Part shown: in pieces, positions 9,087 through 17,122 of the stretch | Position numbering within the stretch: the first letter of the stretch is position 1 | Layout of the letters: each line of letters begins with the position of its first letter | Source: Planctomycetaceae bacterium | Lineage (GTDB): Bacteria; Planctomycetota; UBA1135; GCA-002686595 | NCBI GenBank assembly: GCA_011525785.1 | Contig: WYBT01000009.1 | Span: 1-64,000, forward strand | DNA length: 64,000 nucleotides | Reading direction: 5' to 3' | Position numbers and translations under genes: made by a program | The notes under the pieces: generated by a model | Told to the model about the DNA's origin: nothing | What the model saw: only the letters and a program-made list of their open reading frames with translations | Databases searched by the model: none

Positions 9087-9954
9087 ACTGGAAAGCTTTG
9101 ACGGTTCGACGCTGCTGGGTTTCCTCGCTTCGATCGGGGCGCTTCGGCTGCTTGAACTTCGCGGCGTGGACGACGCCCGACTGGCCTTCGACTCGACGAC
9201 GAGTCACGCGCGGCTGCGCGGAAGCGCCGAGGATCTTCGAACGACGCTCGTGAAGGGCCTGCTCGACAAGTCGATCGCTGCGCCGTGGACCTTTCGCAAC
9301 ACAGAGGGAAAGGAGCTCACTCAGCCGTCGGACATGACCGTCGAAGACGTGGCTCGCGAACGTAGTGCGCGGCTTTCGCTGAAGCAGTACCGCCGGTACG
9401 CAGTCGACGTCCTTGGAGCGGTCGTTGCGGGCGAGCCGACCGACGGCGGGACAACCCAGTCGACGGAGCTTCGAGCGGTTGGCGGTGGCCAGTTGCAGTT
9501 TTTCAAGCAGATCGCTTCGCTCATCGATGCGCTCGATGAAAAGCAGATCATCCGAACGTTGACCAACAAATGGACGCACTCAGACAAGGCGGGAGGCCTG
9601 CGGCTCACTCCGGAAGAAGATCGTTCGTACGCACTCCGCGCCGGAGATCCTTCACCCGAGGGAGCCTCCGGGGAGCGCGCAGCCAACGTGCTCGCATTAC
9701 TCGGCTACACCGTGTTTCCAGTGCTGCCTCAGCGGGGCGGAGCGACTATCGGGTTCGACCAGAAGACGAACGAGGTCTCGTGGCCGTTGTGGACAGGCTT
9801 CGTGGGTTTCGCGACGGTACAGGCACTGATTCCTCGCCTTGCGTCCGCAGGGCGCGACGAGCTGGAGCCGGCAGGCATATTTCGTTTGATTCGTGCACGG
9901 CGGATCACCCGCGGTAAGTACCGAAACTTCACTCCGGCACAGCCGATTTGGTGA
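9073..9954 (+). CDS. Small Cas8-like subunit of the I-G effector (Csb3 or Cas3-extension type)
   Basis: A 293-residue protein beginning with a pattern seen in I-G large-subunit and associated proteins: ESFDGSTLLGFLASIGALRLL, i.e. a G/S-x-LLGFLA-x-GALRLL strand-helix. By position (last gene of a csb1-csb2-cas3 operon) it is the best candidate for the Cas8-type subunit that reads the PAM and recruits Cas3. It is far shorter than Csx17 (usually over 600 residues) and fits the size of Csb3; a free-standing Cas3-extension protein is the other possibility. GGAGG at 9063-9067 favours the ATG at 9073 over the one at 9070; the start lies inside the end of cas3, so expression is coupled. No obvious truncation is visible: it ends with a normal-looking basic tail and stop. 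Confidence 0.65.
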   Translation: MQSLELESFDGSTLLGFLASIGALRLLELRGVDDARLAFDSTTSHARLRGSAEDLRTTLVKGLLDKSIAAPWTFRNTEGKELTQPSDMTVEDVARERSARLSLKQYRRYAVDVLGAVVAGEPTDGGTTQSTELRAVGGGQLQFFKQIASLIDALDEKQIIRTLTNKWTHSDKAGGLRLTPEEDRSYALRAGDPSPEGASGERAANVLALLGYTVFPVLPQRGGATIGFDQKTNEVSWPLWTGFVGFATVQALIPRLASAGRDELEPAGIFRLIRARRITRGKYRNFTPAQPIW

Positions 9955-10033
9955 ATCTCGCTCCGCCGCGCCCCACGCGAACGCCCTCGCCACCGGCCAA
10001 GTACTGCGACCAAGAAACGATGGAGTTGCGTGA

Positions 10034-10050
10034 CCGAGGCAAAGCCTCGG
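10034..10050 (+). terminator. Hairpin downstream of the effector operon
   Basis: CCGAGGC-AAA-GCCTCGG is a perfect 7-bp G+C stem with a three-base loop, about 80 nt after the last cas gene. The following bases (ACGGAAGTTTCC) contain only a weak T run, so intrinsic termination is plausible but not certain. The rest of the 289-nt gap to the next gene has no recognisable gene. Confidence 0.45.
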
Positions 10051-10207
10051 ACGGAAGTTTCCTCTGACTCAAGTTTGTGCTTCCTTAGGGCTGAGCCGCC
10101 GCGGAGGGCGTCGAAAGCGTAACGAGACCTCGTGAGTTCGAAGAGCAGCGCTGGTTCGCGCTGCCCTGAGAAGCGCGGCGCACGTTCCCAGAGATGAACT
10201 TCGCGGT

Positions 10208-10228
10208 GGCGCTCGCGAACCGAGCGCC
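10208..10228 (+). other. Stem-loop just upstream of a lipoprotein gene
   Basis: GGCGCTCG-CGAAC-CGAGCGCC forms an 8-bp perfect stem ending 15 nt before the ATG at 10244. It could cover or set the translation-initiation region of the metallopeptidase gene, or end readthrough from the cas operon. No function is demonstrable from the sequence. Confidence 0.35.
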
Positions 10229-10243
10229 ACTGCTTCCCAACCC

Positions 10244-10975
10244 ATGACACGCAATCTGTTCGCTGTGCTCGCGCTGCTCTCGCTGGCGGCGTGCCGCTCG
10301 ATTCCCCGCCATGAGGAGCGTTCGACGGCGGGAGTCGTCCGCTCGGACGACCCTGCGAAGGCGCTCGTTCTGCTCGCGCTGGCAGAAGAACTCACACCCC
10401 AAGTGTGCGCCCGACTCGGCGTCGAGCCCGCCGAACCGTTCGTGATTCACCACGCGCCAGGCGGCCAGCGCAATGGAGTGGCCGTGCGCCGCGACGGCGA
10501 CAGGATCGTCGAGCGGTTCATCCTGCTGGGCGATGCGCCGGACGAGCTCCGCCTGCGCTTCATCACTGCGCATGAGCTCATCCATTGGTACGCGACGGCG
10601 CCGTGGGACCGACTACCTCACACGGTCGAAGAGGGACTCGCCGACTACTTGGCCGCCGAACTTGCGCCCGCGGTCCGCGACAACGTCGCCGACAATCACG
10701 ACTGGAACTTGGGGACGCTGACTCCGGAGCGTCGCAAGCGCGCGTGGATCGTCGACCAGCGCGATTGGCCCAAGACCCCGCAGAGCGCCTGCGACGACGC
10801 CTATTCCATCGGTTTCGAAATCTGCCGCCGCCTGGGCGTCGACGGCGTGCGCGCGCTGTGTGTGCGGGCCGAACGCGAAGGCCACGAGTTCGTTCCGATC
10901 GAATGGTTCGAGATCCCGGCCGAGTACCCGGTGTTTCAGCGTCGCATCAAGCTGGATCTGCCAACGCTCGATTGA
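10244..10975 (+). CDS. Lipoprotein zinc metallopeptidase (gluzincin type), uncharacterised
   Basis: A 243-residue predicted lipoprotein: signal segment with lipobox LAAC at residues 14-17. The zinc site is HELIH at 110-114 (HExxH) and the third ligand probably the second Glu of TVEEGLADYL (127-136), the spacing of gluzincins such as M1/M61 peptidases. The protein is short compared with those families, so it is a minimal peptidase domain anchored at a membrane. Substrate is unknown. It stands alone between the CRISPR operon and a carboxypeptidase-regulatory-like gene. The ATG at 10244 gives a good signal sequence (TRNLFAVLALLSLAAC). Confidence 0.7.
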   Translation: MTRNLFAVLALLSLAACRSIPRHEERSTAGVVRSDDPAKALVLLALAEELTPQVCARLGVEPAEPFVIHHAPGGQRNGVAVRRDGDRIVERFILLGDAPDELRLRFITAHELIHWYATAPWDRLPHTVEEGLADYLAAELAPAVRDNVADNHDWNLGTLTPERRKRAWIVDQRDWPKTPQSACDDAYSIGFEICRRLGVDGVRALCVRAEREGHEFVPIEWFEIPAEYPVFQRRIKLDLPTLD

Positions 10976-11123
10976 AGCGAGTCGCGAAAGCCCGCGCGCC
11001 GGCGCGAAGATCCACTGCGCGAGAGGAGGTTCGCCTGGGAGCGCCTGACACGTTCGACAGACCCCTCCGCCGTCGTGGCGCTCGAGTGCTGGAGCCCGTA
11101 GCGAAGCTCGCTACCTTCTCTGA

Positions 11124-12575
11124 GTGACCGGCGACTCGACGAAGTTCCTCGCGCTGTGCTTGGCGCTGCTCGGCGCGGCAGCGGCTGCGCTGTGGTGGTT
11201 CTCGGCGGACGCGGGCGACGGAGCGGCGGCGCGCGCGCCGGCAAAGGAGTCGAGCACCGCGCCCAGCGCGCCCCCGCAACCCGCCGAGCTCGAGACGCCG
11301 GCTGCGAGCGAGCGCGTGGAGCGCGACGCGACCGCGCGTCAGGGGATGGCGGTCTTCCTGGTCGGGAACGTGCGCACGAGCAGGGGCGAGCCGGCGCAGG
11401 TCGACCTGGTGCTGATCGCGCGGAACGAGAGCGTCGGCGACGCAACGACTGTCGAGCACTACGTGCGCGGGGTCGAAGTGCAGGAAGCCGTGCGCAATCG
11501 CAAGCGGCCGGTGAGCTATGCGAACGGGCGCGTGGCGCGCACGGCGAGCGACGGCAGCTATCGCATCGAGATCACCGAACACGTGGCCGGGCGGCTGGCA
11601 GCCGGCGCGCTGCGGCTCGACCTGTCGCTCAAGGTGCTGCGCACCGGCGAGAACCCGCGCGAGTTCGACGTGGCGCTCGGGGTCGAGCGCAAGTGGCAGA
11701 CGGCGAGCGCGCCGATCGATTTGCGCGCGGACCTCGTGCTGCGCAGCGCCGGTCGCGTGCACGGCCGCGTCGTGGGCCGCGAGCCGCTGACGAGCGACGC
11801 CTGGGTCGCGCTGTTCGATCTGTACCAGGGAGCGCTGCGACGCCAACCGCTGGCTCACGCGCGCTGCGAGAGCACGAGCGGAGCCTTCGAGTTCATGGTC
11901 GAGCTCGACCGCGAGATCGCGCTGGTCGCGTGGAGCGCCGAGATGCGGCCCACGACCGAGCGCTTGCGCGTGAGCGACAACTCCGCGCCGCTCGAAGTGC
12001 TGCTCGAGCGCGGCGAGCGCCTGCAAGGCGTCGTGAAGCTGGGTCCAGACGGCGTGGCCTGCGCGCTCGACCTCGAGCTGAACTCGCGGGACTACCTGCC
12101 CTGCCCCGTGGGCGAGGACGTGCTCGCCTGGAACGGCGTCGCGTTCGAGTGGTCGCGGGTGTACGGGCAGAGCGATGAGTCCGGTCGGTTCAACATCCCC
12201 TCGCTTGCGCCGGGCCGGTACAAAGCCCACATCAAGGCGCCGCGCGGCGTGCGGATGACCGCCACGACACTCGACGTCGTCGCGCCAGCGGAGGATCTGT
12301 TGGTCGAGCTGCCGTTCGCGCGCGTGGAGCTCAAGCTGTTCAGGAACGGCGCCCCCGCGGCGAACTTCCGCTTCGGCGTGCACGAGCAGCGCCAGCTCAG
12401 CATCGCAATGGACCAGATGCACGCGGATGCGGCGGGCTCAGCCGTGCTGTGGCTGGCCGAGGACTCGGAAGTGTGGGTGAACGACCCCGACAAGCGTCAG
12501 GACGTCGTGCCGAGCGGCGTGCGCATCGACAACCCGGGCCCGGGCCGCTCGAGCACGCAGCGCATCGACTTCTGA
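11124..12575 (+). CDS. Membrane-anchored protein with carboxypeptidase-regulatory-like domains
   Basis: A 483-residue protein starting at a GTG. Residues about 8-27 are a hydrophobic anchor (FLALCLALLGAAAAALWWF), followed by an Ala/Pro-rich linker to about 70. The rest is beta-rich with Ig-like phrases such as ASDGSYRIEI (about 143), SGRFNIPSLAPGRYKAHI (about 353-370) and GRVHGRVVGREPL, typical of carboxypeptidase-regulatory-like modules common in planctomycete surface proteins. No catalytic motif is seen, so a structural or adhesive role outside the membrane is inferred. A composite dispersed repeat begins 16 nt after its stop. Confidence 0.55.
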   Translation: MTGDSTKFLALCLALLGAAAAALWWFSADAGDGAAARAPAKESSTAPSAPPQPAELETPAASERVERDATARQGMAVFLVGNVRTSRGEPAQVDLVLIARNESVGDATTVEHYVRGVEVQEAVRNRKRPVSYANGRVARTASDGSYRIEITEHVAGRLAAGALRLDLSLKVLRTGENPREFDVALGVERKWQTASAPIDLRADLVLRSAGRVHGRVVGREPLTSDAWVALFDLYQGALRRQPLAHARCESTSGAFEFMVELDREIALVAWSAEMRPTTERLRVSDNSAPLEVLLERGERLQGVVKLGPDGVACALDLELNSRDYLPCPVGEDVLAWNGVAFEWSRVYGQSDESGRFNIPSLAPGRYKAHIKAPRGVRMTATTLDVVAPAEDLLVELPFARVELKLFRNGAPAANFRFGVHEQRQLSIAMDQMHADAAGSAVLWLAEDSEVWVNDPDKRQDVVPSGVRIDNPGPGRSSTQRIDF

Positions 12576-12591
12576 GCCGCGAGCCGCGCGC

Positions 12592-12744
12592 GCTCAGCGC
12601 AGCCGAGCGCCGCCACCCGTGGGCATCTCGAGCCAAAGCGCCGACACGCCCCGCGGCACTCAGCCGCGCTGAGCTGTTGGTTTCGTCGCCACTGCTTGCG
12701 GGAGTCTTCGCGCGGCGCGAGGACTCCGCGAAGTCGTAGCTCAG
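12592..12744. repeat. Composite dispersed element, copy A (two palindromic halves)
   Basis: The segment runs from GCTCAGCGC (12592) through a shared junction GCGCTGAGC (12666-12674) to GCTCAG at 12739-12744. The left half (12592-12674) matches, base for base over most of its length, the right-hand half at 60149-60231 read on the other strand. The right half (12666-12744) matches 21841-21920 and the reverse of 60078-60157. Shared words are GCTGAGCTG, GTCGCC, a TCTTCGCGCGGCGCGAGGA hairpin and a terminal GCTCAG. The terminal TGAGC, read on the minus strand, contains the lpxA stop codon. Function is unknown; terminator or REP-like element. Confidence 0.75.
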
Positions 12745-13568
12745 AAGGTCTCGCCGTCGTCGTCGTGCGCGCGGCCGCGCTTGCCGGCGCACACGCCGCG
12801 CTTGGACTCGAGCACGAAGCGCGCGAGTTCGACGACTTCGGGCACGGGCGACTGGAACAGCTCGTCGGCCACCTGGCGCGCGCTCTCGCCGGAGCGGAAC
12901 AGGCTCCACAGCGCGTGGCGCACCGCGGCCCGGCGCTCGGAGTCGAAGCCCGCTCGCCGCAGCCCGACCGTGTTGGGCGCGCGCCAGCGCAGCGGGTAGC
13001 CGCCGGTCACGATCGAGAACGGCGGCGCGTCCTTGGTGACGGCGCTCATCGCAGCCACGAGCGTCAAGCGACCGACGCGGCAGAACTGGTGCACCGCGGC
13101 GCCGCCCGAGATGAACGCGCGCTCGGCGACGTGCACGTGTCCGCCGAGCATCGCGCCGTTGACCAGGATGACGTTCTTCTCGACGCGGCAGTTGTGGCCG
13201 ACGTGCGAGCCAGCCATGAGCATCACTTCGTCGCCCAGCGTGGTGACCGTGTTCGCGCCGGTGCCGCGGTGAACGGTGACGTGCTCGTGGATGCGGCAGC
13301 GCGCGCCGATCACGACGCGCGAGGGCTCGTCCTTGTACTTGAGGTCCTGCGGCTCGCCGCCCAGCACGCTGCCGGTGCGCACGCTCGAGCCGGCGCCCAG
13401 CTCGACGCAGCCGAACACGTGGACGCTCGGGCCGAGCGTGCAGCCCTCGCCGATGCGCGCGCCGGCTTCGACGACGCAGTAGGGACCGACCTCGACTCCG
13501 GCGCCGAGCTCGGCGCGCGCGTCGACGACGGCGGTGGGGTGGATGCGAGGCGACGTGGCGGTGCTCAT
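12741..13568 (-). CDS. lpxA: Acyl-ACP--UDP-N-acetylglucosamine O-acyltransferase LpxA
   Basis: About 275 residues of left-handed beta-helix hexapeptide repeats from the first residues (RIHPTAVVDARAELGAGVEV) followed by the LpxA C-terminal helical domain. Diagnostic stretches are LGGEPQDLKYKDEPSRV, HEHVTVHRGT, and MLMAGSHVGHNCRVEKNVI with the catalytic His; the GGHVHV strand and AMSAVTKDAPPF follow. It catalyses the first step of lipid A synthesis, showing that the organism makes an LPS outer membrane. The ATG at 13568 was chosen because typical LpxA starts just before IHPTA; an ATG at 13583 overlapping the mnmH stop is also possible, and neither has a clear ribosome-binding site. It is the last gene of a five-gene minus-strand operon. 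Its stop codon lies within a dispersed repeat. Confidence 0.92.
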   Translation of the reverse strand: MSTATSPRIHPTAVVDARAELGAGVEVGPYCVVEAGARIGEGCTLGPSVHVFGCVELGAGSSVRTGSVLGGEPQDLKYKDEPSRVVIGARCRIHEHVTVHRGTGANTVTTLGDEVMLMAGSHVGHNCRVEKNVILVNGAMLGGHVHVAERAFISGGAAVHQFCRVGRLTLVAAMSAVTKDAPPFSIVTGGYPLRWRAPNTVGLRRAGFDSERRAAVRHALWSLFRSGESARQVADELFQSPVPEVVELARFVLESKRGVCAGKRGRAHDDDGETF

Positions 13569-13576
13569 GGAGAGCT

Positions 13577-14773
13577 TCAGCATAGTGCCGCGCCGGCGCC
13601 GGCGTCCTGCGCGTCGAGCAGCTCGGCCAAGCGCTGCGCGGCGCGCGCCGGCGAAGTGGCGTCGATGCGCGCCGCGACGCGCCGGCCCTGCTCGGAATGG
13701 CGGTACAGCGGGTCGTAGTAGCGCTCGAGCAGCACTTCGACGAGCTCGGCCTCGCGTCCGGTGTTCAAGAGCTCGACCAGCGAGCCGCTCCAGCCGCCGC
13801 GCCGCAGCCGGGCTTCGAGAAACTCCAGTTGCGGCGCGAGCTGCGCGCGACTCCCCGGGCACGCGAGGTAGTCGGCGCACAGCACCTCGACGCGGCGCGC
13901 GAGCGGCGCGTGCAGCTCGACGTTCGCGCCGCCGGAAATCGCGCTCCACACGCTGGGGGGCACGATCACGTCCCCCACCTTGCGGCTCTCGCCCTCGATC
14001 GCGAGCGCCGGGCCGCGCAGCTCGGCGAGGCGCAGCGCCAGACGCGTCTCGAAGTGCTTCTGCGCGACCGGCGCAAGCCCGACCATGCCCAGCACCGAGC
14101 TGCGGTGCTGCGCGAGCGCCTCGAGGTCGAGCGTCGAGCCCGGCCGCAGCGCTTCGAGCTCGCGCAGCACGAGCGTCTTGCCCACTCCCGTCAACCCGCG
14201 CAGCACCAGCGTGCGCGGCGCGCGCCACGCGGCGATGCGCTCGCACAGAATCCGCCGCCAGGCCTTGTAGCCGCCTTCGACGAGCGCGACCGGCCCCAGT
14301 CCCAGGCGCGTGAGCAGCGCGACGGTCGCACGCGAGCGCAGTCCGCCGCGCTGGCAGTACAGCACCAGCCGCGCCTCGCCCAGTTCGCGCGGCGCCGGCG
14401 TCAACGCCGCCTTGAGGCGCTCGATGCCGCCGCCGGCGAGCTCGGCGAGCGCGCGCGAGAGTTCGCTCTGCGGCGCCGGCGAGCCCAGTTGCTCCGACAG
14501 CGCCGTCACGAAAGGCTCGAGGTGCGTCTCCAGCGCGGCTCGACCGGCTTCGAAGGCGGCCTGCGGCGAAACCTGGCGGTACAGCGTGCCCACCAGCGCG
14601 CGCTGCGCGTCGTCGAACAGCGGGATGTTGACCGCCGCGGGCCAGTGGTCGGCCGCGAACTCGATCGGCGCGCGCAAATCCACCACGCGCGCGGGCGGCG
14701 CGGCGACGAAGGCCTCGGCGGCGACGGTCGGAGTCGCGAGCGCGTCGGCGAGCGGCGCCTGGGCGTCGTCCAC
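13577..14773 (-). CDS. mnmH: tRNA 2-selenouridine/geranyl-2-thiouridine synthase MnmH
   Basis: A 398-residue protein with the MnmH layout: an N-terminal rhodanese domain (VVDLRAPIEFAADHWPAAVN at about 30-49, active-site Cys C140 in LVLYCQRGGLRSR) and a C-terminal P-loop domain (Walker A GLTGVGKT at 193-200). It exchanges sulfur for selenium on U34 of certain tRNAs through a geranylated intermediate. The full length is normal. The usual WRGG loop is QRGG here, a small change beside the catalytic Cys. No selenophosphate synthase gene is in the window. It starts 4 nt after the preceding gene's stop and is followed by lpxA, so it is embedded in an envelope operon. Confidence 0.93.
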   Translation of the reverse strand: MDDAQAPLADALATPTVAAEAFVAAPPARVVDLRAPIEFAADHWPAAVNIPLFDDAQRALVGTLYRQVSPQAAFEAGRAALETHLEPFVTALSEQLGSPAPQSELSRALAELAGGGIERLKAALTPAPRELGEARLVLYCQRGGLRSRATVALLTRLGLGPVALVEGGYKAWRRILCERIAAWRAPRTLVLRGLTGVGKTLVLRELEALRPGSTLDLEALAQHRSSVLGMVGLAPVAQKHFETRLALRLAELRGPALAIEGESRKVGDVIVPPSVWSAISGGANVELHAPLARRVEVLCADYLACPGSRAQLAPQLEFLEARLRRGGWSGSLVELLNTGREAELVEVLLERYYDPLYRHSEQGRRVAARIDATSPARAAQRLAELLDAQDAGAGAALC

Positions 14774-14777
14774 GCGC

Positions 14778-16475
14778 CTACTTCGCTGCGGCGCCGCTGG
14801 GGCGCACCTCGATCGTGCGGTAGGCCGCGTCGATCAGGCTCTCGAGCGTCGGCCAGGTGGCGCGGCTCGCGGACGTCGTGACCGCGACGAGCCGTTGGTT
14901 GCGCACGAACATGAGCGCCGCGAACTCGAGTTCCTGCGCGCCCGACTCGCCGGAGTAGCGCAGGTACACGCCCTGACGCCCGTCGACGATGCGCTTCTCG
15001 GCCTTGATGAGCTTGAGGTTGGGCTGCTTGGTGATCACGCGCGTCTGACGCTCGAGCAGTTGGTCGGCCGACTCGTCGATCGAGACGTCGACCTCCGCCA
15101 CGCTGATGTTGTCGCGGTAGCGCTCGATCTGCTCGGCGAACACGTAGGGCACGCCCTCGAACACCTCGAGCTTCCACGACTCGGGCACGCGCATCGAGAA
15201 ATCGAACTGCGGCACGCGCCACAGCGAACCCTCGAGGCTCGGCGCGCGGCTGAGCACGCTGGCGAGCTGCGCTTCGACCTCGGTGGTCGAGCCCTGGTCC
15301 TCGGGCGAGGGCTGCAATTTGGGCGGCGCGGCGGCGAGTTCCTGCTCGAGCTTGGTGGCGAGCGCCACCGAACTCGCGCGGATCCAGTCGCAGGTCAGCG
15401 CGCGCGCGATGATCCGACCCGAGGCCTTGGCGCGCCACAGCTCGACGAACTGACGCACGTCGTCGGGGCGGTCGAAGTACAGCCGCCAGACCTGCGCGAC
15501 GGCGCCGTTCGCGTCCTCGTACACGTACATGCGGTCGCCGTCCCAACCGCTGGCCGCCAGGCGCGCGCGGTCGGGCTCGACTCCGGCCTCGAGCAGCACC
15601 TCGAGCACGCCCAGCTCGCCGAGTTGGTCGTCGCACACGACGCGCGCGGGCGCGATCTCGGCCGAGAGCTGCGGCAGCACGACCTCGCGCGGGCGGTCGC
15701 GGTACAGCTTGGGCGCGTGGAGCAGTTGCTCGCTCGAGGCGGGCAGCTCGTCGAAGGCGCCGTCGAGCGCGCCCAGGCCGCCCAGGAGCTGGCGCTGCGT
15801 CATGAACGCGCTGCCGGCCTCGCGCGCCAGGCGCTCGGCGGGATCGACGACACCGGCCTCGTCCCGCGCCGCGCGTCCGCCGCGCGCCTCCATCACCGCA
15901 GCGACGCGCACGAGCGCCTCGCCCGCGCGCACCGCGGCGCTCACCGCCTGCGACTCGCTCGTCGGCCGCTGCGCCGCGTCGGCCGCGGCCGCGCGGGGAT
16001 GACGTCGCTCGCGCGCCAGCAGCACCAGTTGCTCGAGCAGCTCGCGTTCGAAGCGCGCGGGCTCGAATGGCCGCTCCTGGTTGAACAAGAGGCGTCCGCT
16101 GGGCGCGTCGAAACGAACGAGCGCGGACTCGGCGATCGCCGCCGCGCGCGCGGCGCGGAACTCGTCGGCGCTCGCGGGGACTTTCTGCGCGAGGGCGTCG
16201 CGGAGCAGCCGGCGCGCCTCGAACACCCCGGCGCGCGTGCGCTGCTGCAGATCGGCGTCGATCGCGGCGAGCCAGGCCTCCGACTTCACGCCCTCGAGCA
16301 CGGGATCGGCGCCGAGTTCGAGACCCTGGCGCGCCAACTCGCCTTGCGCGGCGCGGAGGAGCTCTCGAGCTTGCTTCGCGGCGTTCTGCGCGTCCTGAGC
16401 GGAGCGTGCGGCGGCCGGAGCGATCGAACCCAGGCACGCGAGTGCGGCCAACAACGTGGGGAGCGTGACTTTCAC
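14778..16475 (-). CDS. Secreted protein with C-terminal DcrB/PsbP-like domain
   Basis: About 565 residues from a GTG at 16475 with a clear signal peptide (KVTLPTLLAALACLGSIAPA followed by AARSAQ). Residues about 25-220 are Ala/Arg/Glu rich and probably helical or coiled coil. The middle portion contains a stretch resembling a peptidase-associated module (VAQVWRLYFDRPDDVRQF). The C-terminal 130 residues (FDFSMRVPESWKLEVFEGVP onward, ending LIDAAYRTIEV) resemble DcrB/PsbP-like folds found in periplasmic proteins. The function is unknown. It sits between a LAB_N membrane protein and mnmH, separated by 26 and 4 nt, so it is part of the operon. Confidence 0.6.
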   Translation of the reverse strand: MKVTLPTLLAALACLGSIAPAAARSAQDAQNAAKQARELLRAAQGELARQGLELGADPVLEGVKSEAWLAAIDADLQQRTRAGVFEARRLLRDALAQKVPASADEFRAARAAAIAESALVRFDAPSGRLLFNQERPFEPARFERELLEQLVLLARERRHPRAAAADAAQRPTSESQAVSAAVRAGEALVRVAAVMEARGGRAARDEAGVVDPAERLAREAGSAFMTQRQLLGGLGALDGAFDELPASSEQLLHAPKLYRDRPREVVLPQLSAEIAPARVVCDDQLGELGVLEVLLEAGVEPDRARLAASGWDGDRMYVYEDANGAVAQVWRLYFDRPDDVRQFVELWRAKASGRIIARALTCDWIRASSVALATKLEQELAAAPPKLQPSPEDQGSTTEVEAQLASVLSRAPSLEGSLWRVPQFDFSMRVPESWKLEVFEGVPYVFAEQIERYRDNISVAEVDVSIDESADQLLERQTRVITKQPNLKLIKAEKRIVDGRQGVYLRYSGESGAQELEFAALMFVRNQRLVAVTTSASRATWPTLESLIDAAYRTIEVRPSGAAAK

Positions 16476-16501
16476 GCCTGTGAATCTAACCCGCGGGGAA
16501 A

Positions 16502-17122
16502 CTAACCCGAGGCGCGGTTGGCATCCGCGCCGGCGCGCCCGAGCATCAAGTTGCGGATCTGCACCAGCGGGCCCGGCACGAAGCCGGCGATGAAGACCGC
16601 GTCGCGCAGGTGGATCGCGTAGGCCAGGAGCAGCCCGTTGCCCACCAGCGAAATCCACCAGAACGCGCGGGGAAAATGGCTGTGGGCGGCGCGCTCGCTG
16701 GCCCACCACTGGAGCACGAAGCGCGCCGACCAGAAGAACTGACCGACGCTCGCGACCAGCACCCAGGCGAGCGAGGGGTCGGTGCGCCGCTGCAGCTCGA
16801 ACAGCGCCGCGCCGGTCAGGGCCGCGACGATGGCGATCGCCAGCAGCGTCGCCAGACCCGCGGAGATCGGACGAGTCGAGCCGCGCTGGAAGGCGATGTT
16901 GCGCGCGTAGATCAGCCCGTTGAGCACGTAGCCCACGAGCAGCACGTGCGTGTGCTGCGACCAGGCGTAGACGCCCACGGTCGCGGAGCCGATCAGCGAC
17001 AGCCACCAGAACAGCGGCGGGGCCACGCTGCGGCCCGCGCGCTCGCTGTGCCACCACTGCACGAAGAAGCGCGAGAAGAAGCAGGCCTGGCCGGCGAGGC
17101 CCAGAGCTTGGACCGCGATCAC
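16502..17122 (-). CDS. Membrane protein with two LAB_N (lipid A biosynthesis N-terminal) repeats
   Basis: A 206-residue polytopic protein built from two copies of the LAB_N unit: FFSRFFVQWWHSERAGRS with FWWLSLIGSATVGVYAW (about residues 15-55), and FFWSARFVLQWWASERAAHS with FWWISLVGNGLLLAYAI (about 125-170). LAB_N occurs at the N-terminus of some lipid-A-disaccharide synthases and in small free-standing membrane proteins next to glycosyltransferases. The GTG start (17120-17122) overlaps the stop of the GT2 gene as GTGA, so the two are coupled. A role in moving or presenting the lipid-linked sugar made by the GT2 is inferred, not shown. Confidence 0.8.
   Translation of the reverse strand: MIAVQALGLAGQACFFSRFFVQWWHSERAGRSVAPPLFWWLSLIGSATVGVYAWSQHTHVLLVGYVLNGLIYARNIAFQRGSTRPISAGLATLLAIAIVAALTGAALFELQRRTDPSLAWVLVASVGQFFWSARFVLQWWASERAAHSHFPRAFWWISLVGNGLLLAYAIHLRDAVFIAGFVPGPLVQIRNLMLGRAGADANRASG

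Noticed and set aside
9073..9954. Calling the last cas gene csx17
   Set aside because: The protein is less than half the usual Csx17 length and shows no clear truncation; a small Cas8-like subunit is safer.
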